DNA of 64,000 nt from NCBI GenBank assembly GCA_022842685.1, contig JALHPC010000003.1, positions 1 to 64,000 of the forward strand, in the 5' to 3' direction. The first letter of the stretch is position 1, and each line of letters begins with the position of its first letter. The position numbers and the translations under genes are program-made. Source of the DNA: Candidatus Kapaibacterium sp. (GTDB lineage: Bacteria > Bacteroidota > Ignavibacteria > Kapaibacteriales > Kapaibacteriaceae). Shown here in pieces: positions 17,452 to 25,995 of this stretch. Under the pieces are notes generated by a model. It did no database searches. It was not told the DNA's origin and saw only the letters and a program-made list of their open reading frames with translations.

Positions 17452-19878
17452 CTGAAGGCGGATGGTCTGACCAGCCTTCAGGACGTCGGTCGACCGCAAC
17501 GAGCGATTCTTAGCGCGGATAGACTCGACAGACACACCGAACTTATCGGCGATATCGGTAAGAGTGTCGCCACGGCGAACGCGGTACGACTTCGGTGGCC
17601 GCTTACCGCTGGCGGGCTGTGCGCTGCCCTTTTGTGGCGATTCGGTGTAGATCTTGAGTTTGGAACCGGCAAAGACGGAGGAGCCAGAAACGACGTCGGC
17701 ATTCCACCGAACCACATCGGCTTCTTGCACGCCATAGGTGGCGGCAATGGCACTGAGTGATTCACCGCGCTTGACCTTATGGATAGTGGGCTTACCGGTT
17801 GGCGTAGCACGCTGGATGGCGGCCACTTCGCTTTTTGCAAGGGAGGTTTCGACGGTGATGGACGTGCCGGCGCGCAGGGAGGCGTTAGAGCGCATGTTGT
17901 TGAGCTGCAGGAGGCGCTCGGCTGTGGTGCCGTACAGATTGGCGATGGAAACGACCGACTCGCCGCGGGTTACGTTATGCTGGACGTTTCGTGTTACGCG
18001 AATGCGTTCGACGCCTTGCTGAGGGCGGGCTACATCGGTAACGGCTACAACAAGGGTGTCGCCAATCGTGATCGCGTCGCGGTCGTATGGAATGTCGTTC
18101 CAGATACGCAGGTCGGCAAGGCGCACGCCGTATCGGCGTGCGATGGCCGAGAGGTTGTCGCCTGGTACAACGATGTGGTTCACCGTCGAACTTGCAGATT
18201 TAATGGCCGTAGCGGTTGCAGGTGCGGTCGTCGAAGGGTTCTCGTTGGTTGGAGTCACGTCGGCTTGCGCTGTGGCGGGCGACGGCGTCGCTGTGACGGG
18301 TTGTCCAGGGGCTGACGGTGTTGTTGCAACTGCAGCCAGCGAAGCGTCTGCCGAGCGGGCCACGACTGGTATACGCAGTGTGCGGCCGCGCTGGAGCTTG
18401 GTACGGAATCCCTGCAGGCCATTGATGGTAGCCACATCGGCAGCGGGCACGCCATAGCGTCGTGCAATCGAAGCCAGCGTTTCGCCGCGGTTTACCGTGT
18501 GATTGGTCCATGGGCGGCGCTCGTCGTCGGACAACGTCGCAAAGCGTCGTGCAAAGTCTTGCGATGCCCCTTTAGGAATTTTCAGCTTGTAGGGTTGCGA
18601 CGACGGCGGGGTGCAGTGGCGAACGATTTCGGGGTTGAGAAGCTTGAGGGAGTCGACGGCGATGTCGACGCACGTAGCTAGGGCGCTAATGGTAGTAGGC
18701 TCGTCGATGGTAACGACGTCGTACTCATACGGCGGGTGAAACTGAACGGAGTCGTCGACGAAGCCGTATTGGACGCGGTTAACCGTAACGAGAGTGGTGG
18801 CGATGTAGAGTGGAACGTAGTTGCGGGTTTCGCGAGGCAGCAGGTCGCGTACTTGCCAGTAGTTGGGGTTCGACAAGCCAGACTTGCGGATAGCGCGGCG
18901 CACGTTGCCTTGTCCGCAGTTATATGCTGCCAACGCAAGATGCCAGTCGCCAAACTCGTTGTACAGCATGCGCAGGTAGCGCATAGCGGCCCGGGTCGAC
19001 TTTTCGGGGTCGCGGCGTTCATCGAGCCAGAAGGAGACGTTCATGTTGAAGTCGCCTGCGGTGGCCTGCATGAACTGCCACAGGCCAACGGCTTTAGCGC
19101 GGGAGACGGCATAGGGGTTCATGCCGGACTCCATCATCGCTAGGTGGCCGATTTCTTCGGGCATGTTCTCTTCGCGAGTAATGCGCTTAATCATGTCGAA
19201 CCAGCGCCCGCTACGTTCGAGCCACTTCTTGAAGAACTTGCGGCCGCGAGCGCCTGTAAGGAATTCGATGTTCTTTTCGACGGATTCGTTCAGGATGAGC
19301 GGAATCTGCGTCGAGGGAATAATCTCGGGCATGGGCACGAGCGTAGTGGTAACGGCAACATCGGGCTCGGCTAGGACGCGTTTCGCTGCGCGGTCGACTT
19401 CTTCGTAGATACGATTGCGAAGGATAAAGACGCTGGAGTTCTCGTCGAGGTCGTTGATGTTGCGGATGTACGTTTCGTAATCCTCGATGATGGACTGTGC
19501 CAGGTCGGTGAAGTCGGCATTCTCTTCAATGCGCGGAAAGCTGGCAAGGTCGTTGAGGATTTCAATGGCACGCTCGAACTCGCGAGCTGCATTGGTGGTG
19601 TCCTTACTTTCGATGGACGTGATGGCCTTGAGGTAGCGTTTGCGGGCGAACTCAAGCTGTTCGATTACGCCTTCATCCCATGTGGCTACGGAAGCACCCG
19701 CGGCACTGTCGTCGAGATCGGAGAATTCGTCAGGAAAAACCTGCTTGGTTTGCTTAGGTTGCGCGCCAGTAGTTGCAGACTGGGCATATGCGCCGGGGGC
19801 GGCGGCCACGGCAGCGCCGACGGCAAGAGCGACGGCGAACCGCACCACCCAGGGGAGACGAGCAGGGCTCGTATGCAT
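17449..19878 (-). CDS. MltD-like lytic transglycosylase with five LysM domains
   Basis: About 809 residues. Signal peptide (AVALAVGAAVAAAPGAYAQ), a helical region, then a lysozyme-like SLT domain with catalytic Glu in HLAMMESGMNPYAVS, followed by AVGLWQFM and ALAAYNCGQGNV. The C-terminus carries five LysM modules (HTVNRGETLASIARRYG, HIVVPGDNLSAIARRYG, HNVTRGESVVSIANLYG, HKVKRGESLSAIAATYG, YRVRRGDTLTDIADKFG) that bind peptidoglycan. It cleaves glycan strands in the periplasm. Start ATG 19878 follows GGAGGAGCTCC, a strong ribosome-binding site; the longer track frame is not needed. Confidence 0.93.
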   Translation of the reverse strand: MHTSPARLPWVVRFAVALAVGAAVAAAPGAYAQSATTGAQPKQTKQVFPDEFSDLDDSAAGASVATWDEGVIEQLEFARKRYLKAITSIESKDTTNAAREFERAIEILNDLASFPRIEENADFTDLAQSIIEDYETYIRNINDLDENSSVFILRNRIYEEVDRAAKRVLAEPDVAVTTTLVPMPEIIPSTQIPLILNESVEKNIEFLTGARGRKFFKKWLERSGRWFDMIKRITREENMPEEIGHLAMMESGMNPYAVSRAKAVGLWQFMQATAGDFNMNVSFWLDERRDPEKSTRAAMRYLRMLYNEFGDWHLALAAYNCGQGNVRRAIRKSGLSNPNYWQVRDLLPRETRNYVPLYIATTLVTVNRVQYGFVDDSVQFHPPYEYDVVTIDEPTTISALATCVDIAVDSLKLLNPEIVRHCTPPSSQPYKLKIPKGASQDFARRFATLSDDERRPWTNHTVNRGETLASIARRYGVPAADVATINGLQGFRTKLQRGRTLRIPVVARSADASLAAVATTPSAPGQPVTATPSPATAQADVTPTNENPSTTAPATATAIKSASSTVNHIVVPGDNLSAIARRYGVRLADLRIWNDIPYDRDAITIGDTLVVAVTDVARPQQGVERIRVTRNVQHNVTRGESVVSIANLYGTTAERLLQLNNMRSNASLRAGTSITVETSLAKSEVAAIQRATPTGKPTIHKVKRGESLSAIAATYGVQEADVVRWNADVVSGSSVFAGSKLKIYTESPQKGSAQPASGKRPPKSYRVRRGDTLTDIADKFGVSVESIRAKNRSLRSTDVLKAGQTIRLQ

Positions 19879-19922
19879 GGAGCTCCTCCGGAGTTGGTGG
19901 TTGATACTGTGGTCGTAAGGCG

Positions 19923-19954
19923 GCAATATAGCCCTTTTGCGTTTGTTAGGCAAA
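19923..19954 (-). promoter_or_regulatory. Promoter of the LysM transglycosylase gene
   Basis: TTTG, 20 nt, TATATTGC on the minus strand. The transcript would carry a leader of about 40 nt with a GGAGG site, unlike the leaderless genes nearby. Confidence 0.55.
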
Positions 19955-19989
19955 CGCACCTAAGCCGAAATGGGGAAAGAACTAAGCAG

Positions 19990-21525
19990 TTATGGCGCAG
20001 CTTCGGACACGACAAAGCTCCAACGCGGCAAGGCAACCCGCTGTGGACCGGCGCCTTGCGGTACGATAACAGTGCCAAGGTGTCGACCCACGACGTCGTA
20101 GGCGTTGAAATGGCGTGGACGATCGGATGCATCGGTGATGGTAACGTAACCGTCGGCCACGAGCCACGACGTGATCGTTGATCCTTCACGGACCGACAGA
20201 GGGCCTTCTTCGATGCGTCCCATGCGGTCGAGCGTCCTTCCCGCCAGCTCTTCGCCGTTGGCGTCGTACCACGGGACGTTGAACAGCATGTTATTCATGG
20301 GCATCTCTCCTTGGCGAACGGGCCCGTTATTGCCGTGAGGGTTCCGATACATCCACACGATGGTACTATCGGTCGTTACCTCGTACAACGTACCTTGGTT
20401 GCCCAGGCAAATCAGGGTGTTGCCATTTGGTAGGCGATCGGCACCACTTACGTTGGGGGCAAAGAACTGCTGCACAGACTGCCGAGGGTCGTAGCGCCAT
20501 GTGGGCTCGGGCGGGTCAAAGGCAAACGGCATTGCGGGTACAACGTACTTGCCTTCGGCATCAAGGGGCGGCGTGATTTCTTCGACCGACGACGTAAAGG
20601 GCGGCATTGAACCGCGACCAACGTTGTTACTAAAGATGGTGATGTTGCCCACACCTGGGCGTCCAGGGCGCACCCATTGAGCATTATGCTGGTACCAGAT
20701 CCGTTGGTCGTTGGGTATGCCACGACCGTAGTTTTGAGGGTTACCCCAACGGTAGACGATGCGGCCAGTGGAACGGCTGATGATGAGGATTTCGCTAAGG
20801 TTGCGCACGCTGAGAGCGATTTCGTCTCGCTCGGGATGATAATCTACGCCATTGGCATGTAGCCAATCTTGGTTCTGCAAACCACGGTACATGTCAATCT
20901 TGTCCCAGTTCTCTTCGATAACGCCGTATGTAGGCGCCCCAGGAACCCGGTCTTGAACGGCGTTTTCGAGGGCGCTCCAGCGCCATACGATTTCGCCGCC
21001 TACAGGCCGTGTTGGCCGAATCTCAACGATAACTTCGTCGAGTACGAACGGGGCCGACATCGACGCTGCTTCACGTCCAAGGGCAACCATTCTTGCTGAT
21101 GGTATGCGCTGCCACAGCAGCGCCAGAACGTTGCCGTTGGGCAGCATCGTTACATCATGGTGCAGGCGCATCGTATCGTTGGCCAGCTCGAACGTCCACG
21201 TCAAGTTACCGTCCCAGTCATACTCTTCCAAGATGCCACCAGCGCCCCCTACGTCAAGGGGCCTCGGAGTATTGGGGTTGCCGGTACGAAGCAGGCGTCC
21301 GCCGGGAAGCAGCATGGCTGCCTGACCCGGGCGATAAGCCGACGTCCACGTACGAACGGCATATCCTTCGTTATCGATGAGGTAGGTAATCGAGCCGGCT
21401 ACGGGTGCTAGTAGGCGATAGCCGTTGGAAACTCGTGCGGGGTCGCGTTGAATCACCCCAACGGTTTGTGCCGAAGCAACACATGTGCACTGAATGACGA
21501 CCAGCAGAACGGCGATGAAGTACAT
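19990..21525 (-). CDS. Secreted arylsulfotransferase (ASST) family protein
   Basis: About 511 residues. Signal peptide (FIAVLLVVIQCTCVASAQ), then a propeller-type ASST domain with HHDVTMLPNGNVLAL and WLHANGVDYHPERDEIALSVR, including the His residues conserved in the family. Such proteins move sulfate between phenolic donors and acceptors or act on unknown substrates. The tail (FNAYDVVGRHLG ... RVALPRWSFVV) resembles a weak T9SS sorting tail, so surface export is likely. Start ATG 21525 lies 17 nt after the baeRF stop, so both genes are probably one operon. Confidence 0.8.
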   Translation of the reverse strand: MYFIAVLLVVIQCTCVASAQTVGVIQRDPARVSNGYRLLAPVAGSITYLIDNEGYAVRTWTSAYRPGQAAMLLPGGRLLRTGNPNTPRPLDVGGAGGILEEYDWDGNLTWTFELANDTMRLHHDVTMLPNGNVLALLWQRIPSARMVALGREAASMSAPFVLDEVIVEIRPTRPVGGEIVWRWSALENAVQDRVPGAPTYGVIEENWDKIDMYRGLQNQDWLHANGVDYHPERDEIALSVRNLSEILIISRSTGRIVYRWGNPQNYGRGIPNDQRIWYQHNAQWVRPGRPGVGNITIFSNNVGRGSMPPFTSSVEEITPPLDAEGKYVVPAMPFAFDPPEPTWRYDPRQSVQQFFAPNVSGADRLPNGNTLICLGNQGTLYEVTTDSTIVWMYRNPHGNNGPVRQGEMPMNNMLFNVPWYDANGEELAGRTLDRMGRIEEGPLSVREGSTITSWLVADGYVTITDASDRPRHFNAYDVVGRHLGTVIVPQGAGPQRVALPRWSFVVSEAAP

Positions 21526-21542
21526 GAATGTGTTTGCAGGTA

Positions 21543-22631
21543 TTAGTAGCGGAACGATGCAGCAGCGCCGGTAGCCGCGGGCATACGCGATGCGGGAAGA
21601 ACCATGACGGTGCCACGTCGACGCAGAACAGCTTCGGCAATGTCGTCGAGAACATCGTCGATATCGGGGTGGTTGAGTGGCGCTGGCTCGACGGCGCCAG
21701 ATTCGGGATCGAGGCGCCCAGGAACGGTTTTGCCTGCTTCGACGAGGAGCGTGTCGATGCGGCCATGGATGGCAGCAGTGGCTATCTGGTTGAGGTCGGT
21801 GCTGCCGTTGCTGTGAGCGATGGCGTTGGCCACGACGTCGGCCACGCGTTGGAGACGGGCGTCGTGATCGGGCTCGACGATGGCCCAAGCGCGCTGTGCA
21901 AGCACGTCGTGCGACATCGACTCGGGGTTAGTGTCGATGCCATTGGGCATAATGTGCGGGTTGTGCGACACCTTGCGGAACAGCGCTTGATGCTCGGGAA
22001 GTGCGGCTAACATTAGGGGCAGGCCCGTGGGGCGGGAGTGGTGCTCCAGGATGGCGCGATCGACGGCGCGGAAGTAGCGTTCGGTATCTACGTCGGGCGT
22101 TTCTGGATGCTGACCGTCAACGGGTTCGCTGGCCGTGATTCCAGCGTCCATCGTTAGCGGCACATCGGGATGTGTGTCGATGGCATCCAATCCGTTGCGA
22201 TCTCCGCCATAGAGCGTGATACCCTTGCGAGTAATGGCGAGCACGTGATAACGGTCTGTGGACTGGAAGACCTGAAGCAAGGGCTTCACGTGGTAGCTCT
22301 CGGCAACGACGGCAACTTCGGGAACGGGCTGGCGCAGACGGAACGTGCGAAAGGCGCCCACGGTGCCAAGCACGGCAAGACCATCAAGAGTGCGTTGCCA
22401 GAACTTTTCGTTGGCAGCGAGTTCGCGAAATGGCTTCATGATGGCGTCGACGCCGTCGGGGTAAAATGCCTGGAGAAGCGACTGCTCTGCCTCGCGGAGC
22501 AAATTGCGAAAGCGAATAGGGTCCTGCTGCCGGTCGGGCTGGTGGCGATGCGTGGGTAGGTATATGGACACGCAGGGCGAGTTCTGTTGCTCGAGCAGGG
22601 TGGCGAGCGCTGAGTTTACAAAGGGCTTCAT
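21543..22631 (-). CDS. baeRF family (bacterial archaeo-eukaryotic release-factor-like) protein
   Basis: About 362 residues. The N-terminus SPCVSIYLPTHR and the C-terminal PASRMPAATGAAASFRY are hallmarks of the baeRF group, which share the eRF1/Pelota fold and are thought to act on stalled or hibernating ribosomes; HPF-like ribosome factors have been described in this superfamily. No N-terminal domain is missing as judged from length. Start ATG 22631 is preferred over the longer frame because the motif begins just behind it. It is followed closely by the arylsulfotransferase gene, an unexpected partner. Confidence 0.8.
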   Translation of the reverse strand: MKPFVNSALATLLEQQNSPCVSIYLPTHRHQPDRQQDPIRFRNLLREAEQSLLQAFYPDGVDAIMKPFRELAANEKFWQRTLDGLAVLGTVGAFRTFRLRQPVPEVAVVAESYHVKPLLQVFQSTDRYHVLAITRKGITLYGGDRNGLDAIDTHPDVPLTMDAGITASEPVDGQHPETPDVDTERYFRAVDRAILEHHSRPTGLPLMLAALPEHQALFRKVSHNPHIMPNGIDTNPESMSHDVLAQRAWAIVEPDHDARLQRVADVVANAIAHSNGSTDLNQIATAAIHGRIDTLLVEAGKTVPGRLDPESGAVEPAPLNHPDIDDVLDDIAEAVLRRRGTVMVLPASRMPAATGAAASFRY

Positions 22632-22740
22632 AATGCGTCCGATTGGTGGTGAGGTCGAAAGCGTACTGGCGGCAATATGAGGAAAAATACGCAAAGGAGG
22701 AGGTGGACCATTACGCTATCCACGCCTGCGTTGGGTGTCG

Positions 22741-23583
22741 CTAGGTACCGTCTCGAAGCGCCTGCAACACGTCGTCGACTGGTGTCGATTCGAATCGTTG
22801 CCCCAACTGCGCAATGCGTCGATACACTTCGGCAGCAGCGCGGTGGAAACCTTCGGGCTGGTTGACAGCCGCAAAGGTATCGGCAATCTCATGCATCTCG
22901 CCCTCGAAGCGCCAGGCCTTACGCGGAGCGTTTTGCAGGCGGCGTTCAACGCTTGCATCGAGTCCTGATCCTTCTGCGTGCCAGCGCTGCATGAGTACGT
23001 CGTACACTCCGTAAGCGGAAGCCGTAGCGGCAATGGATGCCAGCAGTGCTGTGGAGCCCTTGGTGTAGGCGGCGTAGCACATTTTGAGCGCCGAGGCGTC
23101 GCCCACGTTGTCGGATACAGTAATGACGTCAAGTGGGCCGCCTTGTAGAACAGACGTTAACTCTGTGGCATGAGGGCCCGACAGGTAGAGGCATGACTCA
23201 CCGCGCTCCTTGGGCGGAACACCAACGATGCCGCCGTCGAGAAACGTCGCGCCTGTGGCTTCGACGATGCCCCTTATCTGATGCGTACGTCGAGGTGAAA
23301 TGGCATTGGCATCTAGGTAGATGCCGGCAAATCCGAATGAGGCAACGTGGGAGGCGACGTTGATAGCCGACGCTGGCGGACATACTGCAACAACCATCGT
23401 CGAGCCGTCGAGTGCAGCTTGCAGGGTGGAGAATACATCGAACCCGGCACTCGTAGCGCGCTCATGGGTTGCTGCGCTACGGTGGGCAGAAACCCAACGC
23501 ACAGTATGTCCAGAGTTGCGAAACAGGGTGCCAACAGCAGTGCCCATGGCACCTGGATGGAGGAGGGTAATGGTGTGATACAT
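22741..23583 (-). CDS. NAD(P)-dependent 6-phosphogluconate/3-hydroxyisobutyrate dehydrogenase-like protein
   Basis: About 280 residues. Rossmann domain at the N-terminus (ITLLHPGAMGTAVGTLFRNSG: a GxMGxxVG variant of the dinucleotide motif), followed by FLDGGIVGVPP, typical for the beta-hydroxyacid dehydrogenase superfamily, and an all-helical C-terminal domain (KMCYAAYTKGSTALLASI) like that of the DUF1932 group. Substrate unknown. ATG 23583 sits 4 nt after TAGCTTG, a -7-like element. The gene is divergent from the SGNH hydrolase at 23660. Confidence 0.8.
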   Translation of the reverse strand: MYHTITLLHPGAMGTAVGTLFRNSGHTVRWVSAHRSAATHERATSAGFDVFSTLQAALDGSTMVVAVCPPASAINVASHVASFGFAGIYLDANAISPRRTHQIRGIVEATGATFLDGGIVGVPPKERGESCLYLSGPHATELTSVLQGGPLDVITVSDNVGDASALKMCYAAYTKGSTALLASIAATASAYGVYDVLMQRWHAEGSGLDASVERRLQNAPRKAWRFEGEMHEIADTFAAVNQPEGFHRAAAEVYRRIAQLGQRFESTPVDDVLQALRDGT

Positions 23584-23587
23584 GTGG

Positions 23588-23594
23588 CAAGCTA
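23588..23594 (-). promoter_or_regulatory. -7-like element TAGCTTG before the dehydrogenase
   Basis: TAnnTTG 4 nt before the ATG; weak alone, but of the same form and spacing as at other genes in this window. Confidence 0.3.
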
Positions 23595-23646
23595 ACCAAT
23601 CCGGCATCATCTTTTGTTGATGTGCCGTAGCAAGCTGTTGTGATGG

Positions 23647-23654
23647 TATCTTCG
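23647..23654 (+). promoter_or_regulatory. -7-like element TATCTTCG before the SGNH hydrolase
   Basis: One mismatch from TAnnTTTG, 5 nt before ATG 23660; suggests a leaderless mRNA. Confidence 0.4.
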
Positions 23655-23659
23655 ACCTA

Positions 23660-25876
23660 ATGAAAACAGTCCTTTGCCTCTTCAGCGTTCTTGGATTAAC
23701 ACTCCATGCTCAGGTGCCACGGCCCGGATTGAAGCTGTGGCTTCGGGCGGATTCGCTTGTTGTGCGCAACACGTTGGGCAATGTGCAGTCGTGGGGTAAC
23801 ATCGTGGATGGGAGGACTGCAACAGTTCCATCAACGTCATCGGCTGTGACGGTAGGACAGCTGCAAGGCCAATCATGCTTGGTATTTGACGGCTCTGGAT
23901 TTGTGGTAGCGCCGTCTGTGATGCCCGTAGGCAGCGATTATACCGTGGTGGTAGTTGCCCGGGTTGCCAATTTCTCGGCCACGAACAATCTTGTTTCCGG
24001 AGAAAGTCGTGCTCTGTGGCTTGCTGGAAGTGCATTCCCACGTGTGCTTCACGGAGGGGACTTTTCCAATCAATCGGTCAGCAGCGTAGGCGTCGAAGGT
24101 GCTTCGATTATTCGAGTACGATATAATGTCGCGTCGGGTGTTGCCAGAATCTCGGTGAATAATCGCCTCGGGGCAGCAGACGTGGTGCCGCTCAACTCGG
24201 ATAGTACCATTCAGATCGGAGCGTACCGACGAGGCAATTACTTTAGTGGACAGATAGCCGAAGTGCTTGTATTCGACGTTGAGTTAGATGACGCCAATCA
24301 GGTTCTGTTGGACGAATATCTTCACGACCGATATGGGATACCACGGGCTATGGACCCGAAACCGAAGGTAGTAGAGCTACACAGGATGCCACCAAATCTC
24401 ATGGTTGCAACGTGTGGCGATTCCATTGCGATAGCTGGGCGGGTTACAAGGGGTGGTGTACGTGCAGTTACTGTTAGCGTTGAGTCGAACGACGCGAACG
24501 TCGTGTATTTTTCGAAAACAACGCCACAACAAGGAGATACCTTTCGTGTGAGTTTTGCCATTGAAGGAGACCTTCGTCGATACGACGCGGTTGTGACCGC
24601 AGACACTGGTGGCGCCACGCTCGATACCATCGCCGTTTCACGGAACATTGTCTGCGGCGAAGTAATTGCGATTTCGGGTCAGTCGAACTCGATATATGGC
24701 GCCAACGGTCTTCAGGCATCTGCATATGCCAGGACATTTGGTGGTAACGCATCGTCAAATCGGTCCGACACGCTGTTTTCGCAGAGTCGAGCACAGGAGT
24801 CAGGCGGTGGCGCTAGCGTTGGAGCCTTTGGGCTCTACCTACAGAACGCAATAGCGGATCGTATGCGGCAGGCGACTCTTGTGATTAATGGCGGCGTTGG
24901 CGGAACAACCATACAGCAACACTTACCCGATCCAGCGAATCGACTTAATCGATCGACACTGTATGGTAGTTGGCTGTACAGGATAGTCAAGAGCCAAAGT
25001 CGTGAGCGCATCAAGTGGCTCTTCTGGTATCAGGGCGAGTCCAATGGAGGTAATGACGACTACACAGAGTTGTTTCACCAGCTATACAATGCATGGCACG
25101 AAGACCTGCCGAACCTTCGACACATTGTCGTTGTCCAGATACGGCCAGGATGTGGACCGGAGGGTCATGCGGCAATTCGTGATGCACAGCGCCAACTCGA
25201 GGATCGTTATCCGGATGTTGTAGTTCATGCGGCAGCAGCCTTGCCGTCTCACGATGGATGCCACTATGATCGAGAGGGCTATACAACGTTGGGGGCCCAA
25301 CTGTACGATGTGTACTCCCGAACGTCGCTGATGTCACAACCAGGTCGAGTGGCCGTTTCACCAACGATTAGCCACGTTGATTGCGTCGATGACGACTGCC
25401 GAAACGTCCGAGTCGTGATGAAGCGTTGGGAGGGGGTGTCGGCTCGAATTACGCCGGACACCATGGTTGGTGGAGCTGTGCGAACGGCTCGAGATGCGTT
25501 CTTTGCTGACGGCGATCCGGCCGTGCGGCCCGCAACGGTGGCAACCCATGAGAGTGGCATTGACCTCCGATTCGATTCACCAATTAGGCGATTGTCGTAT
25601 GTTCCCGACAAGTATTACCATGGGTCTGCCGTTGTCTTTCAAGGTCCATGGCTAGTAAACGGCCAAGGCGTTGGGGCTCTTACGTTTCATAACGTGGATG
25701 TGGTGCCAACTTCGGTACAGTTGGATGAGTCTCGTTCGGAATACCGTGAAGATGTAATCATGAGTCTTCAGGGCGTTATCGTTGGAAGGACAGATACAGA
25801 CTTGCATCAGTGCCCTTCGGGCGTATACCTGCGCCTCCATGCAGGTAAAGTACGTCGAGTGCTTCATGTTAGATAG
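23660..25876 (+). CDS. Secreted LamG-like plus SGNH/sialate O-acetylesterase-like protein with T9SS tail
   Basis: 738 residues. Signal peptide (LCLFSVLGLTLHAQ); a concanavalin/LamG-like N-terminal domain (PGLKLWLRADS ... ISVNNRLGAADV ... GQIAEVLVFD); a linker domain; then an SGNH hydrolase domain with the nucleophile in ISGQSNSIYG, WYQGESNGGNDDY, and the Asp/His pair near SHDGCHYDREGY. This is the pattern of carbohydrate acetylesterases (DUF303/sialate O-acetylesterase). The C-terminus (SGVYLRLHAGKVRRVLHVR) fits a T9SS sorting tail. Probably removes acetyl groups from extracellular polysaccharides; substrate not deducible. Confidence 0.82.
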   Translation: MKTVLCLFSVLGLTLHAQVPRPGLKLWLRADSLVVRNTLGNVQSWGNIVDGRTATVPSTSSAVTVGQLQGQSCLVFDGSGFVVAPSVMPVGSDYTVVVVARVANFSATNNLVSGESRALWLAGSAFPRVLHGGDFSNQSVSSVGVEGASIIRVRYNVASGVARISVNNRLGAADVVPLNSDSTIQIGAYRRGNYFSGQIAEVLVFDVELDDANQVLLDEYLHDRYGIPRAMDPKPKVVELHRMPPNLMVATCGDSIAIAGRVTRGGVRAVTVSVESNDANVVYFSKTTPQQGDTFRVSFAIEGDLRRYDAVVTADTGGATLDTIAVSRNIVCGEVIAISGQSNSIYGANGLQASAYARTFGGNASSNRSDTLFSQSRAQESGGGASVGAFGLYLQNAIADRMRQATLVINGGVGGTTIQQHLPDPANRLNRSTLYGSWLYRIVKSQSRERIKWLFWYQGESNGGNDDYTELFHQLYNAWHEDLPNLRHIVVVQIRPGCGPEGHAAIRDAQRQLEDRYPDVVVHAAAALPSHDGCHYDREGYTTLGAQLYDVYSRTSLMSQPGRVAVSPTISHVDCVDDDCRNVRVVMKRWEGVSARITPDTMVGGAVRTARDAFFADGDPAVRPATVATHESGIDLRFDSPIRRLSYVPDKYYHGSAVVFQGPWLVNGQGVGALTFHNVDVVPTSVQLDESRSEYREDVIMSLQGVIVGRTDTDLHQCPSGVYLRLHAGKVRRVLHVR

Positions 25877-25892
25877 TGGCATGACACTTGCC
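25877..25892 (+). promoter_or_regulatory. Candidate sigma-54 promoter (GG-N10-GC)
   Basis: TGGCATGACACTTGCC has the -24 GG and -12 GC exactly 10 nt apart and differs from TGGCACG-N4-TTGCW at two positions. It lies directly behind the stop of the preceding esterase and about 100 nt upstream of the next secreted hydrolase. The window itself encodes RpoN. No activator-binding site was identified. Confidence 0.45.
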
Positions 25893-25995
25893 GGTTGTTT
25901 TCCTCGTTCGTTGAAGAACGTCGAGCGCTAGTTGTAACGAACGTCCGTTATTGGGAATTCTCCGTTCAGTACAACCAAATCGATCGGAGTTTATC

